NCBI RefSeq assembly: GCF_900111605.1
Contig: NZ_FOIA01000030.1
Coordinates: 1-40,281, forward strand
Reading direction: 5' to 3'
Length of the DNA stretch: 40,281 nt
Origin: Nitrosomonas marina
GTDB lineage: Bacteria > Pseudomonadota > Gammaproteobacteria > Burkholderiales > Nitrosomonadaceae
The notes under the pieces are model-generated. The model ran no database searches. It saw nothing but the letters and a program-made list of their open reading frames with translations, and was not told where the DNA came from. The first letter of the stretch is position 1, and each line of letters starts with the position of its first letter. A program made the position numbers and the translations under genes. Below are positions 16,934 through 24,568 of the stretch, piece by piece.

Positions 16934-17012
16934 GGGAGGCAACCCGGCCATCTCGATACAACTATGAGACCCGTCGGCTTTCCGGACCCGCCTTACAGCG
17001 AGGGTGGTATTT
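16934..17012 (-). promoter_or_regulatory. GEMM-like (c-di-GMP-I) riboswitch candidate B
   Basis: Same architecture as candidate A: hairpin CGCT-GTAA-GGCG, then CCGGAAAGCC, a second stem closed by CGG/CCG and TCTC/GAGA, ending GGGTTGCC. The variable second loop differs from A, while stems are kept by compensatory changes. A following hairpin is CTCCC/GGGGAG here versus CTCCT/AGGAG in A, again paired in both. It is the 5' leader of PEP-CTERM gene B. Confidence 0.6.
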
Positions 17013-17023
17013 CTTTTTACTTA

Positions 17024-17029
17024 ATTATC
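17024..17029 (-). promoter_or_regulatory. Candidate -10 box for PEP-CTERM gene B
   Basis: GATAAT on the minus strand, 22 bp downstream of operator copy 3 and just before riboswitch candidate B. Confidence 0.5.
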
Positions 17030-17051
17030 CTGAAAATAACATTGAAAACAA

Positions 17052-17068
17052 TGTGACAAATTGCCGCA
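17052..17068 (-). promoter_or_regulatory. 17-bp palindromic operator, copy 3
   Basis: TGTGACAAATTGCCGCA on the plus strand, upstream of PEP-CTERM gene B. It also lies 140 bp before the divergent TIGR03790 gene, so it might act on both. Confidence 0.65.
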
Positions 17069-17208
17069 CTGGGTTGGCTGTCTTGTTGTAAATGCCTGTA
17101 GTCACGATGATTCTGACGATTCTTGATTTTTTCGATAATAGCACTCGGGTTTCGGCGTGCTAAGATGCGCATACGTAAAGTCCTTTCATATTTATCCTGA
17201 ACCCTGAT

Positions 17209-18222
17209 ATGCGTTGTTATTTTCACTGCGTTGTATGGAGCATTTTTTTTGCAGGTTGCGCCTCTGCTTCCATTCTGCCGGAACAAATAGCGGTTATTGT
17301 CAACAAGAATGATAAAACAAGCCTGGAAATCGCTGATTATTATCAGCAAAAACGCGCCATCCCCGGTGAAAATATCATACAGGTTGATTTCCCGGTTACG
17401 GGTTCAATGGGTAGTCATTTGTTCAATGCTTTAAGAGAAAAAATTTACAGGCAAACGCCTGATCATGTTCAGTTTTATGTGCTTGCATGGTCAAAACCTT
17501 TCAGAGTTGCCTGTATGTCAATTACCAGCGCAATGACATTCGGATTTGATCGCAAATACTGTGCACATGGCTGCACTCAGACCGAGTCCAGTGTGTATTT
17601 CAACTCGAACTCCCCGCATCCTTTCGACCACTTCAATATACGTCCGACCATGATGCTGGCAGGCAGCAGCATGGTGCAGATAAAGGCAATGATTGATAAC
17701 GGCGTAAATTCTGATGGTACCTTTCCAAAAGGTACGGCTTATCTTGTGAGTACTACAGATACGGCGAGAAACGTGCGAGCATATGTTTATGAAAAGGTCA
17801 AATCCGAATTCTCCAGTCGTATCAAGATCAAGATTGTTAAAGCTGATTCGCTAAGCCAAAAACAGGATGTGCTTTTTTATTTCACCGGTAAAGCCACTGT
17901 GGATGGACTGGAAACCAATCACTATTTGCCGGGAGCGGTAGCGGACCATTTGACTTCTTCCGGCGGCGTGTTGTTTGGCGATCAGCAGATGAGCCTGCTG
18001 AAATGGCTCGATTCAGGAGTGACGGCCAGCTACGGCACGGTGACAGAACCTTGCGCCTTTCCCCAGAAGTTTCCTCATCCCGGGATTGTTATTGATCGTT
18101 ATACGCGAGGCGAATCACTGATAGAAGTATATTGGAAAAGCGTAGCCTGGCCGGGACAGGGTTTGTTTGTCGGTGAACCGATGGCGGCTCCTTACTACGA
18201 CAGACGCAATCGAAACAAATGA
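17209..18222 (+). CDS. TIGR03790 family secreted protein
   Basis: A 337-residue exported protein with an N-terminal signal peptide; a cysteine at residue 17 ('FFAGC') resembles an imperfect lipobox, so a lipoprotein is possible. The body matches the TIGR03790 family as I know it: 'PEQIAVIVNKNDKTSLEIADYYQQKRAIPGENI' near the N-terminus and the hallmark C-terminal 'ESLIEVYWKSVAWPGQGLFVGEPMAAPY'. The family is often found in genomes with PEP-CTERM/exosortase systems; its biochemical function is not established. It is divergent from the PEP-CTERM gene B and its stop lies 11 bp before MITE copy 2. No strong Shine-Dalgarno precedes the ATG. Confidence 0.78.
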   Translation: MRCYFHCVVWSIFFAGCASASILPEQIAVIVNKNDKTSLEIADYYQQKRAIPGENIIQVDFPVTGSMGSHLFNALREKIYRQTPDHVQFYVLAWSKPFRVACMSITSAMTFGFDRKYCAHGCTQTESSVYFNSNSPHPFDHFNIRPTMMLAGSSMVQIKAMIDNGVNSDGTFPKGTAYLVSTTDTARNVRAYVYEKVKSEFSSRIKIKIVKADSLSQKQDVLFYFTGKATVDGLETNHYLPGAVADHLTSSGGVLFGDQQMSLLKWLDSGVTASYGTVTEPCAFPQKFPHPGIVIDRYTRGESLIEVYWKSVAWPGQGLFVGEPMAAPYYDRRNRNK

Positions 18223-18233
18223 AGCTGTATTCA

Positions 18234-18498
18234 AGTACTCTATCAATATGATATTGCCAGGTACAGCGTTACCGTGGTGTTATGGAGCAGGCACAGTACG
18301 TGGGAAAGGGTTGTTCCCTTTTCAAGTACTGTAACACGGCTGCAGGACATTACGGTAACGCCCTGTGGATGAGCTTGTCAGCGTCCATGGACTGCGTTGT
18401 GTCTTTTGGTAATAGAACAACTATTTCCTGCAAGACACGCCTTGCCATGAACAGTGACAAGCTCACTGAACCCGGCAATATCATATTGATAGAGTACT
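18234..18498. mobile_element. MITE copy 2 (265 bp)
   Basis: A second copy of the element at 735-998, with both ends beginning AGTACTCTATCAATATGATA and about 25 bp of perfect terminal inverted repeat. It is wedged between the 3' ends of the TIGR03790 gene and the glycosyltransferase gene. The last two bases of its right end form part of the stop codon of the glycosyltransferase gene (complement of 18497-18499), so insertion appears to have set or replaced that gene's end. It encodes no transposase. Confidence 0.85.
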
Positions 18499-19603
18499 AA
18501 AAATGCTCGCACAATAGTTGCTCGTACCGGGCAAGAATACTTTCCCAGGTAAAGCAGGTCTGGTGCCGTATACGGTTTTTTTGCCGCAAGATTTGCAATA
18601 ATTCTTTATTTTCCAGTATAAAATCCAGGGACTGTGCGCACTCATGCGTGTTCGAAAAATAGTAATTGTCTTCTCCGGCCACCCAGCGGTTATAGCGGTT
18701 GTCATGTGCGAGTATCGGCATCCCGGCTCCCAGGGCTTCAACCAGAGACGGGTTTGTGCCACCGACCTGATGACCGTGTATATACAGATATGCATAGAAT
18801 CGAAGCGCCTTCACCATCTGCTGGTCATAAATTGCACCTGGAAATTGAACTTCGCTGCTGGCAGCGGCGAATACTTTGTTCCGGTATTTTGAATTTGCCT
18901 TATTGAAATTACCGAGCACAATCAGTTTCATACCCCGAGATCGTTTGGAAAAAGATGTCACTATTTCAAGAATCGAATTTTCTGGTTCAGGGCGGGCAAT
19001 AACAATTGCATATTGCTGTGGATACAATTTTAATGTTGCCAGCAACTCCTGGCTAGCGCTGTTAACATCCGGCGCGCCATAGGGAATCATCGTTATTTTG
19101 TCAGAATGGACACGGGTTGCCAGGTGTTTCTGTATTTCGGGGTGATCGGCTATCAAGTGATCACCAATCCAGCAGCCTGCTCGTTCATTTAGATACAGCC
19201 ACAACCTGGCTGGAAAAGACCATTTTTTTCGCTGCCATTCAAGACCATCCATATTAATAATATTTTTCAAACCCAATATCTTGTAGATAAGCCCAAAAAT
19301 AGCAGTGTTGTAACCCAGTGTCAGTATTCCGTCCTGATAGCGCGCCGCGTGCAGCGTAGTTTTCCAATCGAAGGAAATGGTGCCAAACGCACCTTTGTAG
19401 TTAATTGGAAAATGAACCAGTTTTATATCCTGCCATTGATCCTCGTATACTGCCCCGTCTCCTTTCTCCTGGCAATAAACCGTTACAGACCAGCCCTTCC
19501 GGGTTAGGTACAGTGCCAAATGTTCTGCAAATGTTTCAAAACCGCCATGTTGTGCCGGTATTCCTCGTGTTCCAAGGATTCTTATGGATTTCCTGGTTTT
19601 CAT
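18497..19603 (-). CDS. Glycosyltransferase, DUF1972/GT4-type
   Basis: A 368-residue GT-B glycosyltransferase. The N-terminus 'IRILGTRGIPAQHGGFETFAEHLALYL' is the DUF1972-type signature found in rhamnosyl- and other sugar transferases of capsule and EPS loci. The C-terminal half has a GT4-like nucleotide-sugar region ('GGTNPSLVEALGAGMPILAHDN') with the E of the ExxxxxxE-like motif. It would add a sugar to the lipid-linked repeat unit in the cytoplasm; donor and acceptor are unknown. The TAG stop is shared with the end of MITE copy 2. No good Shine-Dalgarno was seen at the ATG. It is the only dedicated glycosyltransferase besides EpsB in the window. Confidence 0.82.
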   Translation of the reverse strand: MKTRKSIRILGTRGIPAQHGGFETFAEHLALYLTRKGWSVTVYCQEKGDGAVYEDQWQDIKLVHFPINYKGAFGTISFDWKTTLHAARYQDGILTLGYNTAIFGLIYKILGLKNIINMDGLEWQRKKWSFPARLWLYLNERAGCWIGDHLIADHPEIQKHLATRVHSDKITMIPYGAPDVNSASQELLATLKLYPQQYAIVIARPEPENSILEIVTSFSKRSRGMKLIVLGNFNKANSKYRNKVFAAASSEVQFPGAIYDQQMVKALRFYAYLYIHGHQVGGTNPSLVEALGAGMPILAHDNRYNRWVAGEDNYYFSNTHECAQSLDFILENKELLQILRQKNRIRHQTCFTWESILARYEQLLCEHF

Positions 19604-19920
19604 AATGCCAAGTGGTGGTCAGTTGGTCTGGTTTTTACACACAATTAAGAGCTTTTAAAAGCGATAGCATAGTTATTTTATATAACAAACGGAGCGTAAT
19701 ATTTTCATTTACCCAAATTGAACGCTGTTTTATAACCCTGCCCTGAGTATTTCAGCAAAAGAAAACTGAATCACTGGACCGAAACCTTTTTTGATTAAAG
19801 AAATCTACAAAATTGTCGTGAAAACCATTCACAAACACTTATAAAGTTCAGATTAATCATTTTGATTATATGACATAACTCAGCGGCAGTTAAAACGGCT
19901 GAGGAAGTGAAATAGCTTTT
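19604..19920. other. Intergenic upstream of riboswitch candidate C
   Basis: An AT-rich stretch between divergent genes (glycosyltransferase and the unknown secreted protein). Promoters for both must lie here, but I see no clear -35/-10 pair. Only half-site resemblance to the 17-bp palindrome occurs near 19815. Confidence 0.35.
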
Positions 19921-19997
19921 AAAGGCAAACCAGTCGAAAGATTGGGGCGCAAAGTGAACGATCTAAAGGTAAAAATAACCAAAGATGGCTGCACTGC
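19921..19997 (+). promoter_or_regulatory. GEMM-like (c-di-GMP-I) riboswitch candidate C
   Basis: GGCAAACC (19924-19931) leads into the hairpin CCAGTC-GAAA-GATTGG (19930-19945), then GGCGCAAAG. A second stem follows with AGTG/CACT, ATCT/AGAT and GGT/ACC pairs. GGCAAACC, a GAAA-capped hairpin and GGCGCAAAG in this order is the diagnostic 5' half of the GEMM/c-di-GMP-I aptamer. The 3' strand of P1 is not obvious: a GGCCAGGTT at 20028-20036 could supply it with a longer second stem. It lies about 165 bp before the ATG at 20162. Confidence 0.62.
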
Positions 19998-20161
19998 AAA
20001 GATATTTACACATGTCACAGTTTCACTGGCCAGGTTAAGAATTGATCATTGAAATTGCCTTTGATTTCATGCATAAGGCAATACTTGTTAATCTTTATCA
20101 ATTCATAACTGATATGTAAAGAAACATCTTCCAGTCTTCCATCTACAGAGGAGGACTCAGC

Positions 20162-21160
20162 ATGGCCATTAATTACAAACCGCCCGCCAAATGTCTGTTT
20201 TCATTTGGCTCCAGAAAATCAATGTACATAAAAAATAGCCTGTGCAGAAATTTTTGCATAAATGGATCAATGATAATTGCATTGTGTACAATATTCTTCG
20301 TCAGCAGTCACGCTTTTTCAAATATTATCGACGATATCAAAGCTGATATGCTGTTAAATGAGGCTGAATTGCTAGATGCACCAGCAAATGCAGGTTGGGC
20401 AAAAAGAGCCAATATTACAATGGGAGGTGCGCCCAGAGGTGATGCGACACCTTCCTGGTGGCAACCTAATGACAAATATTACAAATCCTCAGCATACTGG
20501 CATGCCATAACACCATGGTTTATTATTTATCCTGGAACAATGCATAATGCGAGCAATGTGCGCGTTAAAATATCCGAGATAAAGCTGTATATTCTAAAAC
20601 GCAGTTCCAATACTTGGGAGCTTGTCAATACTGATGATACCGACCCTACCTGGCAGTTTCATCAATCGTATATTTCATCGAAAACTGCTAGCCAGAAGGT
20701 AAACAAAAGAATTGAACCTGACGGTAAAATATCCTTTAAACTCAATAAGGGATTAAATCCAATTCACGGTGGCATACACAAATATGAAATTTACGGACCG
20801 GATGTCAAAGCCGTCTACGCGCAATTAACGACAGAGTTGGTTCTTGATGATCCGGACAAGCCCGACGATCGTGTTGAAGCGCAATTACTGGTTAGTATCG
20901 GTGCCGACTATTATCCGGACATGAATTTGCGGGTTAGAGATTTTACCGCGCCACACTATTGGATTCCCGCCGTTGCAGCATCAAGGTTCGGTCTCGTAAA
21001 AAGAGATCCCAGGGTTCATCATGTAGCAACAATCAGCCCTCCTGGTCCCATTAAAAACAACGGTTCAGTATTGTCAGATTCATTCAAGATTATTCCTGTC
21101 ACCGAATTTGAAGCCAATCCGCCTTTGATAGAGTCGGAGCTGGATCTGGACACATTGTAA
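20162..21160 (+). CDS. Secreted protein of unknown function
   Basis: A 332-residue protein with a long positively charged N-terminus (about 35 residues) and a hydrophobic stretch 'MIIALCTIFFVSSHAFS', consistent with an extended Sec signal peptide or N-terminal anchor. The mature part is rich in aromatic residues and beta-prone segments, with no motif I recognise and no PEP-CTERM tail. The ATG has an excellent Shine-Dalgarno (GAGGAGG, 7 bases upstream). The leader contains riboswitch candidate C, and a strong terminator hairpin follows at 21183-21222, so it is a single-gene unit. Regulation by c-di-GMP and a role in the surface matrix are inference from leader and context. Confidence 0.7.
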   Translation: MAINYKPPAKCLFSFGSRKSMYIKNSLCRNFCINGSMIIALCTIFFVSSHAFSNIIDDIKADMLLNEAELLDAPANAGWAKRANITMGGAPRGDATPSWWQPNDKYYKSSAYWHAITPWFIIYPGTMHNASNVRVKISEIKLYILKRSSNTWELVNTDDTDPTWQFHQSYISSKTASQKVNKRIEPDGKISFKLNKGLNPIHGGIHKYEIYGPDVKAVYAQLTTELVLDDPDKPDDRVEAQLLVSIGADYYPDMNLRVRDFTAPHYWIPAVAASRFGLVKRDPRVHHVATISPPGPIKNNGSVLSDSFKIIPVTEFEANPPLIESELDLDTL

Positions 21161-21182
21161 TATTTCAAACGCCATTTATAAA

Positions 21183-21222
21183 AATCGCGTTCAACCGGTC
21201 GTAATCATGTTTGAACGCGATT
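21183..21222 (+). terminator. Terminator hairpin
   Basis: Perfect 12-bp arms AATCGCGTTCAA (21183-21194) and TTGAACGCGATT (21211-21222) with a 16-nt loop, 23 bp after the stop codon of the unknown secreted protein. Confidence 0.65.
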
Positions 21223-21295
21223 ATTCATCTATCAATATGAAAGCAGCAAACGCATTAGACGGATGAATATAGATTAGTCGGCGTATTTCCGAATT

Positions 21296-21329
21296 GATTC
21301 TTTTAAGAAAAATATTTCTTAAAAGAATC
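21296..21329 (-). terminator. 15-bp inverted repeat embedded in the end of the DHH gene
   Basis: GATTCTTTTAAGAAA (21296-21310) and TTTCTTAAAAGAATC (21315-21329) are perfectly complementary with a 4-nt loop. The right arm and loop encode the last residues of the DHH protein, and the stop codon lies in the left arm. It can act on both strands between convergent genes. Confidence 0.6.
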
Positions 21330-22268
21330 AACAAAATGATCTATCTGGTCAATATGTAAAGCATTAATGCCTGCAGCGCTTTTTCGACCACCGCCTGATT
21401 CGAATTTTCGAGCCAGTTGATCAGCAGGCTTTGTTTTCCTGTTAAGAGGTGTGCGTATATTAACAGAGCAAATGGAATCGGTATTTACAGTGATTACAGC
21501 ATGCGCGCGGTCAGGATATTGACCGACCAGATCATTGATAAAAACTCCATTGATCCGGCGGGCCCATTTTTCGTTGCGAAACAATATCACTGCCGAATCT
21601 GCTGACTGGTGTAGCAATGGGCTGGCTTTGGCTTTTGCAATGTCTTCTTTATAACCGGTGTCTAACGTTTCGAAAATTTCAGTGTCTTCATGTAAAAAAT
21701 CAAATGGGGAGACATACTGCTGCAAGTATTGATACAACCTGGCCGGATGATAGAACAGATCCGACAGACTGTTGCCATAGCTGTTGTAGTTGATATACAT
21801 ACCGAGTCGCTGAAGCGACACCAGCGAATCCTGACCGAAACCGGATGCCTGCCCAAGCTTCATGCCCGCTGCATTCATGTTGTCACCAAACGCGGCAACC
21901 AGTGCCCATCCTCGAAACAGGCCGCCAATATGCTGATCAATAATCAGTCCTGTACAGATATCCGCTGATTGATCGTTGATAACAGTACTCAACCTGGGGT
22001 GGTGCACAAGGGGGCCACAGTAATGATGATCAAAGTATTCAATGGATACCTCCTGATTTAACAACCGCTTCACATCTGCCCGGTTTCTGTCAAAGGAAAT
22101 ATCCAGCACGCTGATATGATCTCCCGGTGTTCCATCAATATGTTTGAGCAGTTCGATATCCCGTTTTACACCGGTAACCAGTTGTGATTTTTGTGGATTG
22201 GCTTTGCGCAGTTGTATCAATGCACAAATACCGTCGGCATCGCCGTTAAAGACATCGATATAATTCAT
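21303..22268 (-). CDS. DHH-family phosphoesterase, possible pAp phosphatase
   Basis: A 321-residue DHH/DHHA1 phosphoesterase. The first metal motif is 'FNGDADG' at 7-13, the name-giving DHH is at 80-82 ('EYFDHHYCG'), and the C-terminal DHHA1 motif is 'GGGRKSAAGIN'. Family members hydrolyse short oligonucleotides, c-di-nucleotide linear products or pAp (NrnA type). It follows the APS-kinase fusion in a rfbA-cysC-DHH operon (4 bp gap if a GTG at 22289 is used, 25 bp for the preferred ATG at 22268). Since sulfotransferases release pAp, a pAp-clearing role fits the context well; breakdown of pGpG or nano-RNA is an equally testable alternative. The last codons overlap a 15-bp inverted repeat. Confidence 0.78.
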   Translation of the reverse strand: MNYIDVFNGDADGICALIQLRKANPQKSQLVTGVKRDIELLKHIDGTPGDHISVLDISFDRNRADVKRLLNQEVSIEYFDHHYCGPLVHHPRLSTVINDQSADICTGLIIDQHIGGLFRGWALVAAFGDNMNAAGMKLGQASGFGQDSLVSLQRLGMYINYNSYGNSLSDLFYHPARLYQYLQQYVSPFDFLHEDTEIFETLDTGYKEDIAKAKASPLLHQSADSAVILFRNEKWARRINGVFINDLVGQYPDRAHAVITVNTDSICSVNIRTPLNRKTKPADQLARKFESGGGRKSAAGINALHIDQIDHFVDSFKKYFS

Positions 22269-22293
22269 TTCTGATTTGTGCAGACACACATTT

Positions 22294-23325
22294 TTACAAT
22301 TTTCTCAGTATCATTTCAACAGCAACCTGCGGCGGCAATAAAGACGTCTGAATATGAACTTCCGGTGATTCAGGCGGTTCATAGGGACTGTCAATTCCGG
22401 TAAAATTTTTTAACACACCACTACGTGCCTTGGCATACAAGCCTTTTACGTCACGGCGTTCGCACTCTTCAAGCGTGGTATCAATAAATACCTCGATAAA
22501 CTCCTCCACTGCAAACAGATCCCTTGCCATACGCCGTTCACTGCGAAACGGAGAAATAAAGCTGACCAGCACAATCAACCCTGCATCAACCATGAGCCTG
22601 GCAACTTCAGAGACACGGCGGATGTTCTCGACACGATCGGCCTCGGTAAAACCCAGGTCGCGGCATAGACCATGCCGGACATTATCGCCGTCAAGCAGGT
22701 ATGTGTGTTTGTTTTCCTGATGCAGATGTTTTTCCAGTAAATTGGCGATAGTCGATTTACCTGAGCCGGACAAACCGGTTAGCCAGATACACTTTGGCGT
22801 TTGTCGCTTCTGGGCAGACCGTGCAGCTTTATCAATTGTTAACTCCTGCCACTGCAGATTTGCAGCACGGCGTAAAGCAAAATCGATTGTTCCGGTAGCA
22901 ACTTGTTCACCTGTCAGCCGATCACTTAACAAAAAAATTAGTTTATTGCTGTTATCCTGATGTTCTAGTTTTAGTGCCTCTTCTGTATATAAATTGACGC
23001 GGCCAGTTTCGTTAATATTTAATGATCGGGCTGCCAGACGTGCTCCAGTAGCTACATCAATTCGGTATTTGATCGATGTTATTGTGGCAGCAGTTTCTTT
23101 ACTGGTCATATTGATTCGATATTGACGGCCTGGCACAAGTGGGTGCCTGCCGCTCCAGACGAGCTCGGCTTCAAATTGATTGGCTGTATCCGAATTGTAT
23201 GTGACTTTCATATCAACCAGCGTACGACAGGACTGGCAATATTCACACTGTTCCCGCCAATAAAAGGCCTGTCGACCACATGCTGTGCAGACATAAACAC
23301 CACCAATTGAGTCGTTGATTTTCAA
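22294..23325 (-). CDS. Zinc ribbon + CysN-like barrel + APS kinase fusion
   Basis: A 343-residue three-part protein. Residues 13-33 hold a treble of CxxC-type cysteines (C13, C16, C27, C30, C33) like a zinc ribbon. Residues ~50-155 ('[23 protein letters not shown]', '[19 protein letters not shown]', '[18 protein letters not shown]') resemble the C-terminal beta-barrel of CysN, the GTPase subunit of ATP sulfurylase. From ~175 there is a complete APS kinase: P-loop 'GLSGSGKS' at 184-191, '[11 protein letters not shown]' and 'VSFISPFR'. The kinase makes PAPS from APS and ATP. The GTPase domain of normal CysNC fusions is missing. It begins 20 bp after rfbA with a TTG start and no clear Shine-Dalgarno. 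Presumably supplies PAPS to the two sulfotransferases. Confidence 0.82.
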   Translation of the reverse strand: MKINDSIGGVYVCTACGRQAFYWREQCEYCQSCRTLVDMKVTYNSDTANQFEAELVWSGRHPLVPGRQYRINMTSKETAATITSIKYRIDVATGARLAARSLNINETGRVNLYTEEALKLEHQDNSNKLIFLLSDRLTGEQVATGTIDFALRRAANLQWQELTIDKAARSAQKRQTPKCIWLTGLSGSGKSTIANLLEKHLHQENKHTYLLDGDNVRHGLCRDLGFTEADRVENIRRVSEVARLMVDAGLIVLVSFISPFRSERRMARDLFAVEEFIEVFIDTTLEECERRDVKGLYAKARSGVLKNFTGIDSPYEPPESPEVHIQTSLLPPQVAVEMILRKL

Positions 23326-23344
23326 AATGCAATTTTAGCCGGAT

Positions 23345-24292
23345 TCAGATTTTTCGCTTCAATACCTGCAGCAGGTATCGTCCATATCCATTGCCAGCCA
23401 GTCGCATTGCCAGTGTTTCAAGCTGCGTTGCGTCTATCCAGCCATGTTTATACGCAATTTCTTCAGGGCACGCGATTTTAAGTCCTTGTCGGTGTTCAAT
23501 AGTGGCGACAAAATGACTTGCCTCCAGTAGTGATTCATGTGTTCCAGTATCTAGCCAGGCATAGCCACGCCCCATCATTTCAACATGCAATTCTGTCTGT
23601 TCCAAGTATATCCGGTTAACATCGGTAATTTCCAGTTCGCCGCGACGGGATGGGCGGATATTTTTGGCAAAATCAATGACCTGATGATCATAAAAATACA
23701 AACCGGTTACCGCATAATTCGATTTTGGATTCTTCGGTTTCTCTTCCAGGTTGATTGCCCGGCCTTCCATATCAAATTCAACAACACCGTACCGCTCCGG
23801 GTCGTGCACATGATACGCAAATATGCTTGCGCCAGACGGGCGATTCATGGCGTTGAGAAGTAAATGATGCAAGTCGTGTCCGTAGAAAATATTATCACCC
23901 AGCACTAATGCCGAATAGTCATTACCGATATACGGCTCACCGATTAAAAAAGCTTCAGCCAAACCGCCCGGTTTTGGCTGGATTGCATAATTGATGTTTA
24001 GCCCCCACTGGTGCCCGTCACCCAGTAATCGCTCGTAATGCGATATGTCCATTGGAGTTGATATCACCAGCAAGTCGCGGATACCCGCAAGCATCAGGGT
24101 GCTGAGCGGGTAATACACCATAGGTTTGTCAAAAACCGGTAACAATTGCTTCGAGGTTACCTGGGTTACTGGATAGAGTCGTGTGCCCGAACCGCCCGCC
24201 AGTACAATTCCTTTTCGCCGTCGCTGACACGGTAGCGACTCGTTCGGCTGCACTTGAGGTTGCGCATGTGTCGATTGTTTCATTTCAACCAC
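23345..24292 (-). CDS. rfbA: Glucose-1-phosphate thymidylyltransferase
   Basis: Converts glucose-1-phosphate and dTTP to dTDP-glucose, the first step toward dTDP-rhamnose and related sugars. Recognised by '[41 protein letters not shown]', '[10 protein letters not shown]', '[19 protein letters not shown]' and '[14 protein letters not shown]'. At 315 residues it has about 26 extra residues at the N-terminus, rich in Gln and Pro, compared with usual RfbA (~290). Start: GTG at 24292 or ATG at 24283. It is the first gene of a minus-strand operon with the APS-kinase fusion and the DHH gene. rfbB, rfbC and rfbD are not in the window. Operator copy 4 lies in the shared divergent upstream region. Confidence 0.92.
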   Translation of the reverse strand: MVEMKQSTHAQPQVQPNESLPCQRRRKGIVLAGGSGTRLYPVTQVTSKQLLPVFDKPMVYYPLSTLMLAGIRDLLVISTPMDISHYERLLGDGHQWGLNINYAIQPKPGGLAEAFLIGEPYIGNDYSALVLGDNIFYGHDLHHLLLNAMNRPSGASIFAYHVHDPERYGVVEFDMEGRAINLEEKPKNPKSNYAVTGLYFYDHQVIDFAKNIRPSRRGELEITDVNRIYLEQTELHVEMMGRGYAWLDTGTHESLLEASHFVATIEHRQGLKIACPEEIAYKHGWIDATQLETLAMRLAGNGYGRYLLQVLKRKI

Positions 24293-24374
24293 TTTATTTG
24301 CTGTATAAATCTGTTTCTAATTTGATATGACAATAACCAGCTATTAAATGTAACAATAAAAATTAGGGATGGGT

Positions 24375-24391
24375 TGCGACATATTGTCGCA
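24375..24391 (+). promoter_or_regulatory. 17-bp palindromic operator, copy 4
   Basis: TGCGACATATTGTCGCA, an almost perfect palindrome, between rfbA (minus) and the eps operon (plus). A GATAAT -10 box starts 23 bp downstream on the plus strand. It is the best-conserved of the four copies and probably controls the main eps operon, possibly also the divergent rfbA operon. Confidence 0.7.
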
Positions 24392-24414
24392 TTGAAATAC
24401 CCGCTGTAAGCAAA

Positions 24415-24420
24415 GATAAT
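24415..24420 (+). promoter_or_regulatory. Candidate -10 box of the eps operon
   Basis: GATAAT (extended as GATAATAAT), placed relative to the palindrome as in the PEP-CTERM gene promoters. The implied start near 24427 gives a leader of about 330 nt before epsD. Confidence 0.5.
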
Positions 24421-24449
24421 AATACACTTACAAAGATCATCAGGTCATA

Positions 24450-24568
24450 ATACTGCTTGCCATTTGATAAATGGTAGTAATCAAGCACATTATTTCCGTG
24501 GTGGTAAGCTCGATGAATGTTGTTATAACGAACAGTTGTTAGTGCGATTAAGGTGTAACAAGCAGTAT
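24450..24568 (+). promoter_or_regulatory. Structured multibranch domain in the eps operon leader
   Basis: A 10-bp closing stem, ATACTGCTTG (24450-24459) with CAAGCAGTAT (24559-24568), encloses a perfect hairpin CCATTT-GAT-AAATGG (24460-24474). It also encloses a second long stem, TAATC-aa-GCAC (24478-24488) with GTGC-GATTA (24542-24550), inside which TGTT/AACA (24521-24534) can pair. P1, P2 and P3 form a compact three-way junction. It matches no riboswitch class I recognise. All pairings are read from the sequence; regulatory function is inferred from position. Confidence 0.5.

Noticed and set aside
17017..17349. 110-codon minus-strand open frame upstream of the TIGR03790 gene
   Set aside because: Antisense to the TIGR03790 start and crossing the promoter region; no supporting signals.
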